A DNA stretch of 64,000 nt from positions 88,647 through 152,646 of the forward strand of contig JAGBOC010000019.1 of assembly GCA_017634065.1 (NCBI GenBank). Reading direction: 5' to 3'. Below the pieces are notes generated by a model. The model was not told the DNA's origin. It made no database searches and saw nothing but the letters and a program-made list of their open reading frames with translations. Positions 45,777-54,460 of the stretch are shown one piece after another; the first letter of the stretch is position 1; every line of letters begins with the position of its first letter. The stretch is from Lachnospiraceae bacterium. GTDB taxonomy: Bacteria; Bacillota; Clostridia; Lachnospirales; Lachnospiraceae. The position numbers were made by a program, and so were the translations under genes.

Positions 45777-46169
45777 ATGTTAATAGGCAAAAGAGAAAAA
45801 ATTAGTGAAGAACAAAATAAGAAATTAGAACTATATGCAATTATAGGGATTACTATTTTTGCTATAGTTTCTTATCTTATAACTAATTTTGTCATAAAGA
45901 AAGACACAAGAAATGTAGCAGTATTTGTAAATGGTAAAAGGGTAACATTGATAGAAGGTCGCAAGATAGACTTAAATGCTCAAGGTACTTATGTGCTTGG
46001 TGGTAAAAATGGCGAATATAATGTTATAGAGATAAAAGACCATAAGATTAGATGTATAGATGCAAATTGTCCTGACAAAGTTTGTGTGAACCATGGATAT
46101 TTAAATCCAGATGTCGATAATGATATGATTGTATGTGCACCACACGGGTTACTTATATCATATGAATAA
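45777..46169 (+). CDS. NusG domain II (KOW-like) membrane-anchored protein
   Basis: A single TM helix (LYAIIGITIFAIVSYLITNFV, residues about 16-36) is followed by a small beta domain outside the membrane. The motif set CIDANCPDKVCVNHG and MIVCAPHGLLI is that of the NusG domain II family of Clostridia, which occurs near electron-transport or FMN-transfer genes. The Cys pairs may bind metal or form disulfides. No such partner genes are present here; it lies between an unknown gene and ftsH. Confidence 0.85.
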   Translation: MLIGKREKISEEQNKKLELYAIIGITIFAIVSYLITNFVIKKDTRNVAVFVNGKRVTLIEGRKIDLNAQGTYVLGGKNGEYNVIEIKDHKIRCIDANCPDKVCVNHGYLNPDVDNDMIVCAPHGLLISYE

Positions 46170-46192
46170 AGGGGAAATCTCCCTAAAATCTC

Positions 46193-46264
46193 TTGATTTT
46201 ATGTTATTTTATAGTTATAATTAGTATATATTGGCTGTAGAATATACAGCCAGTGCTTTTTTGG
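46193..46264 (+). promoter_or_regulatory. ftsH promoter and leader hairpin
   Basis: TTGATT (46193-46198), 17-base spacer, TATAAT (46216-46221). Soon after the expected start near 46228 comes TGGCTGTA (46232-46239) pairing with TACAGCCA (46245-46252), then GTGC and six T. It could be an attenuator or a 5' stabilising hairpin. AGGAG and the ftsH ATG follow at 46283. Confidence 0.65.
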
Positions 46265-46282
46265 TTGAAAATAGGAGAATGA

Positions 46283-48280
46283 ATGGATAATAAACGTCAA
46301 AGTAGTGGTAATAATGGGAAGAAACCATCTGGAGGTTTTCCACAGGCATTTTTTGGTTTATTGATTGCTTTTGTGGCAAGTACTTTTATTTGGTCATTAT
46401 TCACATCTGGATCTGCTGGAAGGTATTTATCAAATAATCAGTTAGAACTTTCGTATTCTGAATTCATTAATAAAGTAGAGGAGGGAAAGATTTATAGAGT
46501 TCGCATATCTCCTGAAGATATTTATGCATATGAAAAAGGTGAACCATTTAATGCTGATGAGAAAATAGATATAAAAGATGAAAAGCAGATAGAAAATGTT
46601 TTAAGAAATTATCAAAAATCTCAAGACAAAGTTTATCATATAGTTAAAATATCAGATGATAAAGATTTAGTTAATCGATTAGTTGAAAAAGGCAATATAG
46701 AAATAATTGGAGTGAAGGCAAGTATAGTTGCAGACATTATAGTTTCTCTTGCTCCAATTTTGATTTTGTGGCTTTTGATAGGTATGTTTGCAAGAAGGAT
46801 GAGTGGAAGTGCAAGTGGACTTGGTGGCATCTTCAGTGTAGGTCAAAGTAAAGCAAGAAGATATATGCAGAAAGAAACAGGAGTTACATTTAAAGATGTA
46901 GCAGGAGAAGATGAAGCAAAAGAAAGTTTGCAAGAGATAGTTGACTTCCTTCATAATCCAAAAAAATATACTTATGTCGGTGCTAAACTTCCTAAAGGTG
47001 CACTTCTCGTAGGGCCTCCAGGAACTGGCAAAACGCTTCTCGCTAAAGCAGTAGCAGGAGAAGCAAAGGTTCCATTCTTCTCAATGACTGGTTCTGATTT
47101 TGTTGAGATGTTTGCAGGAGTTGGTGCATCAAGAGTTCGTGATTTATTTAAACAGGCAAAAGTTGCAGCACCATGTATTATATTTATAGATGAGATTGAT
47201 GCCATCGGCAGATCAAGAGATGGCAGAGTGGGTTCTGGTGTCGATAGTGAGAGAGAGCAGACACTCAATCAACTTTTATCAGAGATGGATGGCTTTGAGA
47301 TAAATAATGGTATCATGGTTATGGCGGCAACAAATAGACCAGAGATTTTAGATCAAGCACTCCTTCGTCCAGGAAGATTTGATAGAAGAATAGTAGTTGA
47401 AAAACCAGATCTAAAAGGTCGTATAAATATATTAAAAGTTCACGCTAAAGATGTAAAACTTGATGAGACAGTTGATTTTGAAGAGATAGCACTTTCTACA
47501 TCAGGTGCAGTTGGTGCTGACCTTGCCAATATGATAAATGAAGCAGCGATAACTGCCGCTAAAGCAAAAAGAGAAAAGGTTAATCAACAAGATTTAAAAG
47601 ATGCAGTTGAAGTTGTACTTGTAGGAAAAGAAAAGAAGGATAGGATATTATCAAAAGAAGAGAGAAAGATAGTTTCTTATCATGAAGTTGGTCATGCGCT
47701 TGTGACAGCACTTCAAAAGCACACTGAACCAGTGCAAAAGATAACTATTGTGCCAAGAACTATGGGTGCACTTGGATATGTTCTTCAGACACCAGAGGAA
47801 GAGAAGTATCTCAACACTAAAAAAGAACTTGAAGAAAAATTAGTTGTATATTTATCAGGTCGTGCAGCTGAAGATATAGTATTTGATACTATAACTACTG
47901 GTGCTGCAAATGATATAGAACAGGCTACTAAACTTGCTCGTGCTATGGTAACTCAATATGGTATGAGTGAGAGATTTGGACTTATGGGACTTGCTACAAG
48001 CCACAGTATGTATCTTGATAATGGTGTCGATATGCAGTGTGGTGATGAGACAGCAACTCAAGTAGATGAAGAAGTGCAGAAGATGTTAAAGAATGCTTTT
48101 GAAAAAGCAAAATCATTACTTAAAGAAAATAGAGTTGCTCTTGATAGAATTGCTGAATATCTTATAGAGAAAGAAACAATCACAGGTAAAGAGTTTATGA
48201 AACTCTTTACAGAGATTACAGGTATAGAAGAAGAAAAGAATGAGAGAGTTATAGAAAAGGAGGAAAGTGATAATGTCTAA
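46283..48280 (+). CDS. ftsH: ATP-dependent zinc metalloprotease FtsH
   Basis: Membrane AAA+ protease of 665 residues. TM1 is near 21-42 and TM2 near 150-172. The AAA module begins with TFKDVAGEDEAKE, Walker A GPPGTGKT at 244, Walker B IIFIDEIDAIGR, and the second region of homology ATNRPEILDQALLRPGRFDR. The zinc site is HEVGH (467-471). It degrades misassembled membrane proteins and regulators. Its last eight bases overlap the next gene. Confidence 0.98.
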   Translation: MDNKRQSSGNNGKKPSGGFPQAFFGLLIAFVASTFIWSLFTSGSAGRYLSNNQLELSYSEFINKVEEGKIYRVRISPEDIYAYEKGEPFNADEKIDIKDEKQIENVLRNYQKSQDKVYHIVKISDDKDLVNRLVEKGNIEIIGVKASIVADIIVSLAPILILWLLIGMFARRMSGSASGLGGIFSVGQSKARRYMQKETGVTFKDVAGEDEAKESLQEIVDFLHNPKKYTYVGAKLPKGALLVGPPGTGKTLLAKAVAGEAKVPFFSMTGSDFVEMFAGVGASRVRDLFKQAKVAAPCIIFIDEIDAIGRSRDGRVGSGVDSEREQTLNQLLSEMDGFEINNGIMVMAATNRPEILDQALLRPGRFDRRIVVEKPDLKGRINILKVHAKDVKLDETVDFEEIALSTSGAVGADLANMINEAAITAAKAKREKVNQQDLKDAVEVVLVGKEKKDRILSKEERKIVSYHEVGHALVTALQKHTEPVQKITIVPRTMGALGYVLQTPEEEKYLNTKKELEEKLVVYLSGRAAEDIVFDTITTGAANDIEQATKLARAMVTQYGMSERFGLMGLATSHSMYLDNGVDMQCGDETATQVDEEVQKMLKNAFEKAKSLLKENRVALDRIAEYLIEKETITGKEFMKLFTEITGIEEEKNERVIEKEESDNV

Positions 48281-50207
48281 ATCGTTTCCTACAAAAGCAT
48301 TGGCACTTACTTTAAGCCTTACTATTGTCGCCACAAGTTTTGCATATGCAGATACAGTTGTGGTTGGTGTAGCACCAGGGACAGAATCAAGAACTATGTC
48401 AGCAAATGCTACTACAACATATTTGCAAAATCAATATACTGGGCCAGGACTTCTTCCAAATAGTGCTACGACAAATTATTCTCCAATACAAGGAGTTAGT
48501 TATGACTATTCGGTAGGTCAGTCTCTTTCAAATATTGATTCAAATGGTGCAGAGAATAAAGGACCAACTACTCATACTATTACTTCACCAGGTGCAAATA
48601 ATGCTTTACTAAATACTGTTACAGGCACTACAAATGTGATAACAAACGGTGCCACATCAGGAAGAGTATCAACTACCAATACTGAAGATAAAGGTCCTAC
48701 AGTTCATGAGATAAGTGCACCATCAGCTGATGGCGAACCTCTTACAAGTGACAATTCAGGACCAGGAGCAAATCTAAATAACAATACAGGAGCAAACACT
48801 CCTATTCCTTCTTACACAACTCAAACAAATCAAGCAAATCAAAATACTGCTCCACCAGCTCAAACTACAAATGTAGATACATTTACAGCTTCAAATAATG
48901 GGGCAATCATATATACAGTTAATAATGGTATACAAGCAATAAAACCAAATATTGTTGCACCAGGGGCCCTTGTAGTAAATGCAACAACAAGACAAATCTA
49001 TTTTTCAAAAGGTGGACTTAATCCTTTTAACCCAGCTTCACTTGCTAATTTAGTTACTGCATCAATTTTACTTACATATAAAAAACTTGATGATGTGCTT
49101 GTAGTTTCTAATACTGCTGTCACTGGTCTTGAGTCAGGAGCAACTACTGCAGGATTAAAAGCAGGAGATGTGATAGTAGTTCGTGATGCTATAGGAGCGA
49201 TGTTCGTTCGTTCATGCTGTGATGTAGCAAATGTGGTAGCTGAAAATGTAGCAGGAAACACTGCTAATTTTGTAAATATAATGAATCAGACTGTAAGGAA
49301 TTGGGGTTGTGTAGCAACAAACTTCACAAACCCAACAGGATTAAATAATCCAGCTCAAGTTACAAATACTTATGATATGGCAATTATAATGGATAAGGTA
49401 ACATCTGACCCTGTATTAAAATTAATGCTTCAACAACAGACTTACACTTTACCTTCAACTATGCATAGAGGCGCTAAAACTTTAAATACTACAAACCAAT
49501 TACTTATAAGAGGAAATAAAAATTATTATACTGGTATAGCATCAAGTAGAATGGGCTATACAAGCAAAGCAAAATATACTATCGCATCTGCTATTGATTA
49601 TAACGGCCAAAAACTTATAGCTATAGTTCTTAAAGCTAATGGATCGCAATTCACTGATTCGACAAAACTTTTGAACTTTGCAAAAGTTGCTTCTCTTGAA
49701 GCAATGGCTTCAGGCAATATGCTAAATGTAGCTGGAAATGTCTCTGCTCAAAATATTGCTTCAGCAAATATAAGTGCAAGTACAGGTTTTATTAATCAAA
49801 ATCCTGTTGCAAATACTTCTTTAACTTCTAATTCTATTTTGGCAACTACAGGTGATACAGCAGGAACTTGGCAAAAAGATGCCAAGGGTTGGTTCTTTAT
49901 AAAATCAAACGGACAAAGTGCTGCAAATGAGTGGATAAAACAAAATGGAAAAATGTACTGTGTTGATTCAGCTGGATATATGATAACTGGTTGGAGGCAG
50001 ATGTCAAATGGTGCTATGTATTACTTTGACCCTACATCTGGAGAGTTAAGACACAATACTTGGATTAATGTATCTACAGGAGCATATTATTTACAAGCTG
50101 ATGGTACTCTCGCAAAAGCGAATAAAGGTACCACAAAAAATATTACTACATCAGTAGGAACATATACTATTGATGAAAATGGAAAAGCAATCGCAAAAGT
50201 AGCATAA
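48273..50207 (+). CDS. Exported pseudo-DD-carboxypeptidase (S11-like) with cell-wall-binding repeats
   Basis: ATG 48273 follows AAGGAGG; GTG 48267 is in frame but too close to it. The product (644 residues) has a signal peptide, a low-complexity N-terminal region (about 25-220) with GPG/GPT phrases, an S11 peptidase-like domain (about 225-480) and choline-binding-like repeats (about 530-620; GWFFIKSNGQ, GKMYCVDSAGYMITGWRQ). The S11 fold is recognisable, but all catalytic motifs are lost: SxxK is S256-L-A-N259, SxN is S314-C-C316, KTG is R426-M-G428. It probably binds rather than cuts peptidoglycan. The low-complexity part repeats KGPTxHxIxxP. Confidence 0.82.
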   Translation: MSKSFPTKALALTLSLTIVATSFAYADTVVVGVAPGTESRTMSANATTTYLQNQYTGPGLLPNSATTNYSPIQGVSYDYSVGQSLSNIDSNGAENKGPTTHTITSPGANNALLNTVTGTTNVITNGATSGRVSTTNTEDKGPTVHEISAPSADGEPLTSDNSGPGANLNNNTGANTPIPSYTTQTNQANQNTAPPAQTTNVDTFTASNNGAIIYTVNNGIQAIKPNIVAPGALVVNATTRQIYFSKGGLNPFNPASLANLVTASILLTYKKLDDVLVVSNTAVTGLESGATTAGLKAGDVIVVRDAIGAMFVRSCCDVANVVAENVAGNTANFVNIMNQTVRNWGCVATNFTNPTGLNNPAQVTNTYDMAIIMDKVTSDPVLKLMLQQQTYTLPSTMHRGAKTLNTTNQLLIRGNKNYYTGIASSRMGYTSKAKYTIASAIDYNGQKLIAIVLKANGSQFTDSTKLLNFAKVASLEAMASGNMLNVAGNVSAQNIASANISASTGFINQNPVANTSLTSNSILATTGDTAGTWQKDAKGWFFIKSNGQSAANEWIKQNGKMYCVDSAGYMITGWRQMSNGAMYYFDPTSGELRHNTWINVSTGAYYLQADGTLAKANKGTTKNITTSVGTYTIDENGKAIAKVA

Positions 50208-50230
50208 ATATATTTATGGAGGGATGAATC

Positions 50231-51805
50231 ATGGAAGATTTTTTAAGCAAGATTAAAGCAAAAAATGTTTACAAAAATTTGGCTCCTGCTATTTTAGTTG
50301 AAGAGGCGCTAAAGAGAGGAGAGGGTTGTCTTACAGAAACAGGTGCACTTCTCATAAAGACTGGCAAATATACTGGCCGTTCACCAAAAGACAAATACAT
50401 AGTTGACTCTGATGGTGTGCATAGTAAGATAGCATGGGGTTCAGTAAATGTTCCTACCAAGAGAGAAACATTTGAAAAAATAAGAGATCAAATTATAGAT
50501 TTTCTTGCAAATAAAGATGTATTTGTATTTGATGGATATGCAGGAGCAGATACAAGACATAGAAGAAAGTTTAGAATTATAAATGAACTCGCATGTCAAA
50601 ACTTGTTTATACATCAATTACTTGTCCGCCCAAATGATGATGAACTTAAAAATTATGGAAACCCTGACTGGACTATATTAGTAGCACCAGGACTTAAACT
50701 TGATGCAGCAGCACTTGGTATAAACTCAGAAGCAGCAATTATGATAGACTATGAGAAATCTACAGCAATCATAGCTGGTTCTGCTTATTCTGGTGAAATA
50801 AAGAAATCAGTATTTAGTATAATGAATTACGTTATGCCTGTGGAAGAAAATATACTTCCTATGCACTGTTCATCAAATATGGACCCTGAATCTCATGAGA
50901 CAGCAGTATTCTTTGGCTTATCAGGAACTGGGAAGACTACTTTGTCTGCAGATCCAAATAGAAAGTTAATAGGTGATGATGAGCACGGATGGTCTGATGA
51001 TGGAGTATTTAATTTTGAAGGCGGATGTTATGCTAAATGTATAGACTTAAAAGAAGAAAATGAGCCAGAGATTTATCATGCAATTAAATTTGGTTCACTT
51101 GTAGAGAATGTTATAATGGATGAAAAAACTCGTAAGTGTGATTATTCAGATGGAAGCATCACAGAAAATACAAGAGTTGGATATCCTGTAGAATATATTT
51201 CAAACTCTCAAATACCTGGCGTTGGTGGCATACCAAAGGTTGTAGTATTCCTTACTGCAGATGCATTTGGAGTTTTACCACCTATATCAAGACTTGATAA
51301 AAATGCTGCGATGTATCATTTCGTGACAGGCTTCACATCAAAACTTGCAGGGACAGAGAGAGGAGTAACAGAGCCACAACCTACTTTCTCAACTTTATTT
51401 GGAGAGCCATTTATGCCACTTCCAGCAGAGAAGTATGCAGAGATGCTTGGAGAAAGACTTGATAAATACAATACTAAAGTTTATCTCGTGAATACTGGTT
51501 GGACTGGTGGTCCATATGGTGTTGGTAGCCGAATGAAACTTAAATACACTCGTGCTATGGTTACAGCAGCACTCAATGGAAGTATAGAGAAATCAGAGTT
51601 TATGCATGATGATGTATTTAATGTCGATATACCAAAGACTATAGCTGATTGTCCATCTGACATATTGAATCCAAAAGACACTTGGAAAGATAAAAATGCT
51701 TATGATGAACAAGCAAAGAAACTTGCAAAGATGTTTAAGGACAATTTTGATAAGAAGTATCCAAATATGCCAGAAGCAATAAAGAATGCAGGACCAAAGG
51801 CATAA
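50231..51805 (+). CDS. pckA: Phosphoenolpyruvate carboxykinase (ATP)
   Basis: The enzyme interconverts oxaloacetate and PEP. The kinase-1a (P-loop) motif is GLSGTGKTTLSADPNR, kinase-2 is LIGDDEHGW, with GRSPKDKYIV, ETAVFFGLSG and NTGWTGGPYGVGSRM elsewhere. It has 524 residues, typical of the ATP-dependent type. GGAGGG precedes the ATG. In anaerobic Clostridia it often works toward oxaloacetate and succinate. It follows the wall protein by 23 bases and may be read from the ftsH transcript. Confidence 0.97.
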   Translation: MEDFLSKIKAKNVYKNLAPAILVEEALKRGEGCLTETGALLIKTGKYTGRSPKDKYIVDSDGVHSKIAWGSVNVPTKRETFEKIRDQIIDFLANKDVFVFDGYAGADTRHRRKFRIINELACQNLFIHQLLVRPNDDELKNYGNPDWTILVAPGLKLDAAALGINSEAAIMIDYEKSTAIIAGSAYSGEIKKSVFSIMNYVMPVEENILPMHCSSNMDPESHETAVFFGLSGTGKTTLSADPNRKLIGDDEHGWSDDGVFNFEGGCYAKCIDLKEENEPEIYHAIKFGSLVENVIMDEKTRKCDYSDGSITENTRVGYPVEYISNSQIPGVGGIPKVVVFLTADAFGVLPPISRLDKNAAMYHFVTGFTSKLAGTERGVTEPQPTFSTLFGEPFMPLPAEKYAEMLGERLDKYNTKVYLVNTGWTGGPYGVGSRMKLKYTRAMVTAALNGSIEKSEFMHDDVFNVDIPKTIADCPSDILNPKDTWKDKNAYDEQAKKLAKMFKDNFDKKYPNMPEAIKNAGPKA

Positions 51806-51814
51806 AAATGTAAA

Positions 51815-51843
51815 ATAAAAAAGGCTGCCATAGTGGCAGCCTT
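51815..51843 (-). terminator. Terminator of the minus-strand surface protein gene
   Basis: AAGGCTGCCA and TGGCAGCCTT form a ten-base stem with loop TAG. The A-run lies on the plus-strand left side, so the T-run is on the minus-strand transcript. It may also serve pckA weakly. Confidence 0.85.
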
Positions 51844-51858
51844 GTATTATAAAAAGTT

Positions 51859-52488
51859 TTAACTAATAGTAAATAGTGTTTCTGCATCATTTCCGAGATT
51901 GTCTTCTACATGGATAGTAACTTTACTACCGTCTGTGATTTGAAATTGAATAGTACCAGATGATTTATCAATGTATGATGGCTTGACTTGACTTCCGTCT
52001 TCGAGTTTTGCATAGACATTGTCATAGTTGATACCTGACTGATTATCATATGCAGAGATGATAAGAGTGTTTCCTGTTATTATAGCACTATTAAGGTCTA
52101 TGGTAGGGGCTATACTGTCAAGTGATTCTAAAGTAAAAGTAGAGCTCGCAACAGCTTGATTAAGTGCAGTTACTTTTATCTGATAAGTTCCATTATTATC
52201 TGCATCAATTATATATTGATTAGCAAGTTTAGTATAAGGTATCTCATTATTTTCATAGAAAGTTTGAATATTAGTAAGTGGCAAAATGCAACTAATTGAG
52301 AACTTGATTTTATTCTTTTCATAATCTTTTGAGTCTTGATCCACAACTTGTATCCTTGGAGTTTGTATAAATAAGAAGAAAATTACCCCATTTATAAGAA
52401 CAAAAGGAATTAGAAAACCGAAAAAAAACCGAAGTATTATTTCAGTAATAGACATTCTATCTTTGTTTTTTAGTTTTTTATGATTCAT
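51859..52488 (-). CDS. Membrane-anchored surface protein with Ig-like domain
   Basis: The 209-residue protein has a basic cytoplasmic start (NHKKLKNKDR), one TM helix (FFFGFLIPFVLINGVIFFLFI, about 20-40) and an external part. The external part looks like one or two bacterial Ig-like domains: NGTYQIKVTALNQAVASSTFTL, then DNQSGINYDNVYAKLEDGS and VEDNLGNDAETLFTI, typical of such beta sandwiches. No function is known. The ATG lacks a Shine-Dalgarno sequence and sits nine bases after a -10 hexamer. Confidence 0.75.
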   Translation of the reverse strand: MNHKKLKNKDRMSITEIILRFFFGFLIPFVLINGVIFFLFIQTPRIQVVDQDSKDYEKNKIKFSISCILPLTNIQTFYENNEIPYTKLANQYIIDADNNGTYQIKVTALNQAVASSTFTLESLDSIAPTIDLNSAIITGNTLIISAYDNQSGINYDNVYAKLEDGSQVKPSYIDKSSGTIQFQITDGSKVTIHVEDNLGNDAETLFTIS

Positions 52489-52497
52489 AACTTGTAT

Positions 52498-52526
52498 ATT
52501 ATATCAATAAATAAGAAATAAGTAAA
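52498..52526 (-). promoter_or_regulatory. Promoter of the minus-strand surface protein, near-leaderless
   Basis: On the minus strand: TTTACT (52526-52521), 17-base spacer, TATAAT (52503-52498), then nine bases to the ATG at 52488. A start seven bases after the hexamer leaves a leader of about three bases. It lies just upstream of the divergent rho gene. Confidence 0.65.
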
Positions 52527-52538
52527 GTAAGGAGTATC

Positions 52539-53846
52539 ATGAGAGAAAAATTAGAATCTCTAACCCTTGAGCAACTTAGGGAAATGGGAAAAGAAAAAGG
52601 TCTTAAAGTAAGTAGTAAAACAAAAGCAGAGATAATTGATTTGCTTCTTGAGCTTTATGAAAAGGAACCAAAGGCATCAAATGATGGAGATGGCGAATTA
52701 TGTGGCGGCATCTTTGAAATTGTGGAACTTGAAAGTGAACATTCAAAGAGAACAGTGGGATTTATAAGATGCGAAAACTTCTTGCCAGGTGCAGATGATG
52801 TATATGTGTCTAACCAGCAGATTTATAAATATGATCTTCGGACAGGCGATATACTGAAAGGTATAAAGAAGCATCAGAGAGAAGGAGAGAAATATGCTGC
52901 TCTTACAACTTTACTTGAGATAAATGGTGTTGATGCAGAGAAGGTAAAAAATCGTGTTCGATTTGAAAAGTTGACACCAATCTTCCCTAATCATAAATTA
53001 AAACTTCTTGATAATAATGATAAGGCTGAAGTTGCGATAAGAGTTATAGATTTGCTTTCTCCTATAGGCAAAGGTCAAAGAGGACTTATAGTTTCTCCAC
53101 CTAAAGCAGGAAAGACAACTTTACTAAAACTTATAGCTAAATCCATTTTGAAATATAATAATGACTTGCATTTACTTATTTTACTTGTAGATGAGAGACC
53201 AGAAGAAGTAACAGATATGAAAGATGAAGTGAAGGGTGAAAATGTAGAAATTATTTATTCTACATTTGATGAATTGCCAGAGAGACATAAGAGAGTTGCA
53301 GAGATGGTAGTTGAAAGAGCAAAAAGACTCGTGGAACAAAAACAGGATGTGGTAATCTTACTTGACTCCCTTACAAGACTTACAAGAGCATATAATTTGA
53401 CTTGCCAAGCAAGTGGTAGAACTTTGTCTGGTGGTCTTGATCCAGCATCACTTCATATGCCAAAGAAGTTTTTTGGGGCGGCAAGAAATATGAAAGAAGG
53501 TGGGTCGCTTACTATACTCGCCACAGCTCTTGTAGATACGGGCTCAAGAATGGACGATGTAATCTATGAAGAGTTTAAGGGAACTGGTAATATGGAATTA
53601 GTTCTTGATAGAAAACTTCAAGAGAGAAGAATATTCCCAGCAATAGACATTCAAAAGAGTGGCACAAGAAGAGATGACCTTTTATTAAAGCCAAATGAGT
53701 TAGAAGTTGCAAATTATATTCATAAACTTGTCAATGACCAAAGGAAAGAAGAATCTGTAGAAATGATACTTGATGCATTTGATAGGACAAGTTCTAATGA
53801 TGACTTTATGTTTCAAATGCAAAAGAAAAAAGTTAGTGAAGAATAA
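52539..53846 (+). CDS. rho: Transcription termination factor Rho
   Basis: Hexameric RNA helicase of 435 residues. The N-terminal helical part ([18 protein letters not shown]) and cold-shock-like RNA-binding domain come first. The ATPase core follows: Walker [14 protein letters not shown]-loop and R-loop region [25 protein letters not shown], and [31 protein letters not shown] in outline. AAGGAG precedes the ATG. It is divergent from the surface protein gene with overlapping control DNA. Confidence 0.97.
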   Translation: MREKLESLTLEQLREMGKEKGLKVSSKTKAEIIDLLLELYEKEPKASNDGDGELCGGIFEIVELESEHSKRTVGFIRCENFLPGADDVYVSNQQIYKYDLRTGDILKGIKKHQREGEKYAALTTLLEINGVDAEKVKNRVRFEKLTPIFPNHKLKLLDNNDKAEVAIRVIDLLSPIGKGQRGLIVSPPKAGKTTLLKLIAKSILKYNNDLHLLILLVDERPEEVTDMKDEVKGENVEIIYSTFDELPERHKRVAEMVVERAKRLVEQKQDVVILLDSLTRLTRAYNLTCQASGRTLSGGLDPASLHMPKKFFGAARNMKEGGSLTILATALVDTGSRMDDVIYEEFKGTGNMELVLDRKLQERRIFPAIDIQKSGTRRDDLLLKPNELEVANYIHKLVNDQRKEESVEMILDAFDRTSSNDDFMFQMQKKKVSEE

Positions 53847-53852
53847 TAATTA

Positions 53853-53941
53853 GTGAAACAAAACTTAAAGTATGTTATAATAAATATATATTAAGAAAGG
53901 AGAGAGTATAATAAGTCATAAAATGTAGATGACTTATTATG
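53853..53941 (+). promoter_or_regulatory. Promoter, orphan Shine-Dalgarno and hairpin before the inhibitor gene
   Basis: GTGAAA (53853-53858), 17-base spacer and TATAAT (53876-53881) form a likely promoter. AAAGGAG (53896-53902) follows but no usable start lies behind it. A perfect 12-base stem pairs 53908-53919 with 53929-53940 around a nine-base loop, and ATG 53953 is 12 bases further. The order matches the clpP leader. Confidence 0.55.
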
Positions 53942-53952
53942 CAAATCAAAAT

Positions 53953-54414
53953 ATGAAAAAGATAGTATTATCAATTGCTATTATAATGGTCTTACTTGCA
54001 AGTTTTTCTTGCGGACAAAATGCAGGAAATAATAAAAGTCTTGGAAAAGGTAAGGTAATGGCTCTTACATTTGAAACAAATCCAAGCACAGGTTATGCTT
54101 GGGAGTATAAGTTTGAAAATGGTGAAGGTGAAGTAGTATACGATAGAGAAGAGAATGCTTTAAATGAAGATCTTGACTTGGTTGGCAGTCCAAATAATGT
54201 CACATACTATTTTAGAGCAACAAAGGAAGGCAATAGAAATCTTGTATTTACATATAGAAGACCTTGGGAAGGTGGAGATGTAGCCTATGATGTAGTATAT
54301 GAGTTATCTGTAGATAAGAACTTAAATATAACTTGTTTAAGTAAGATGAAAGGTGTTGTGGAATCAGATGTAGAACTTTCATTCTTCCCAAATCCAACAT
54401 TTACTGATAATTAA
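53953..54414 (+). CDS. Chagasin-family (I42) protease-inhibitor lipoprotein
   Basis: The product from ATG 53953 has 153 residues and a lipobox ending ASFSC (Cys20). An in-frame ATG at 53929 lies inside a hairpin arm and would add eight polar residues before the signal. The three inhibitor loops of the chagasin family are visible: NPSTGYAW, the short Gly loop LVGSPNN, and YRRPWEG. Such proteins block papain-like cysteine proteases. In a bacterium it may protect surface proteins from its own or host proteases. It converges on the cell-wall-repeat gene. Confidence 0.85.
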   Translation: MKKIVLSIAIIMVLLASFSCGQNAGNNKSLGKGKVMALTFETNPSTGYAWEYKFENGEGEVVYDREENALNEDLDLVGSPNNVTYYFRATKEGNRNLVFTYRRPWEGGDVAYDVVYELSVDKNLNITCLSKMKGVVESDVELSFFPNPTFTDN

Positions 54415-54430
54415 AAAGATTTATACATAT

Positions 54431-54458
54431 AAAAAAATGGGCTTTAAGCCCATTTTTT
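54431..54458. terminator. Bidirectional terminator
   Basis: AAAAAAATGGGCTT and AAGCCCATTTTTTT form a perfect palindrome between two convergent genes, giving a stem plus T-run on each strand. Confidence 0.93.
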
Positions 54459-54460
54459 TA

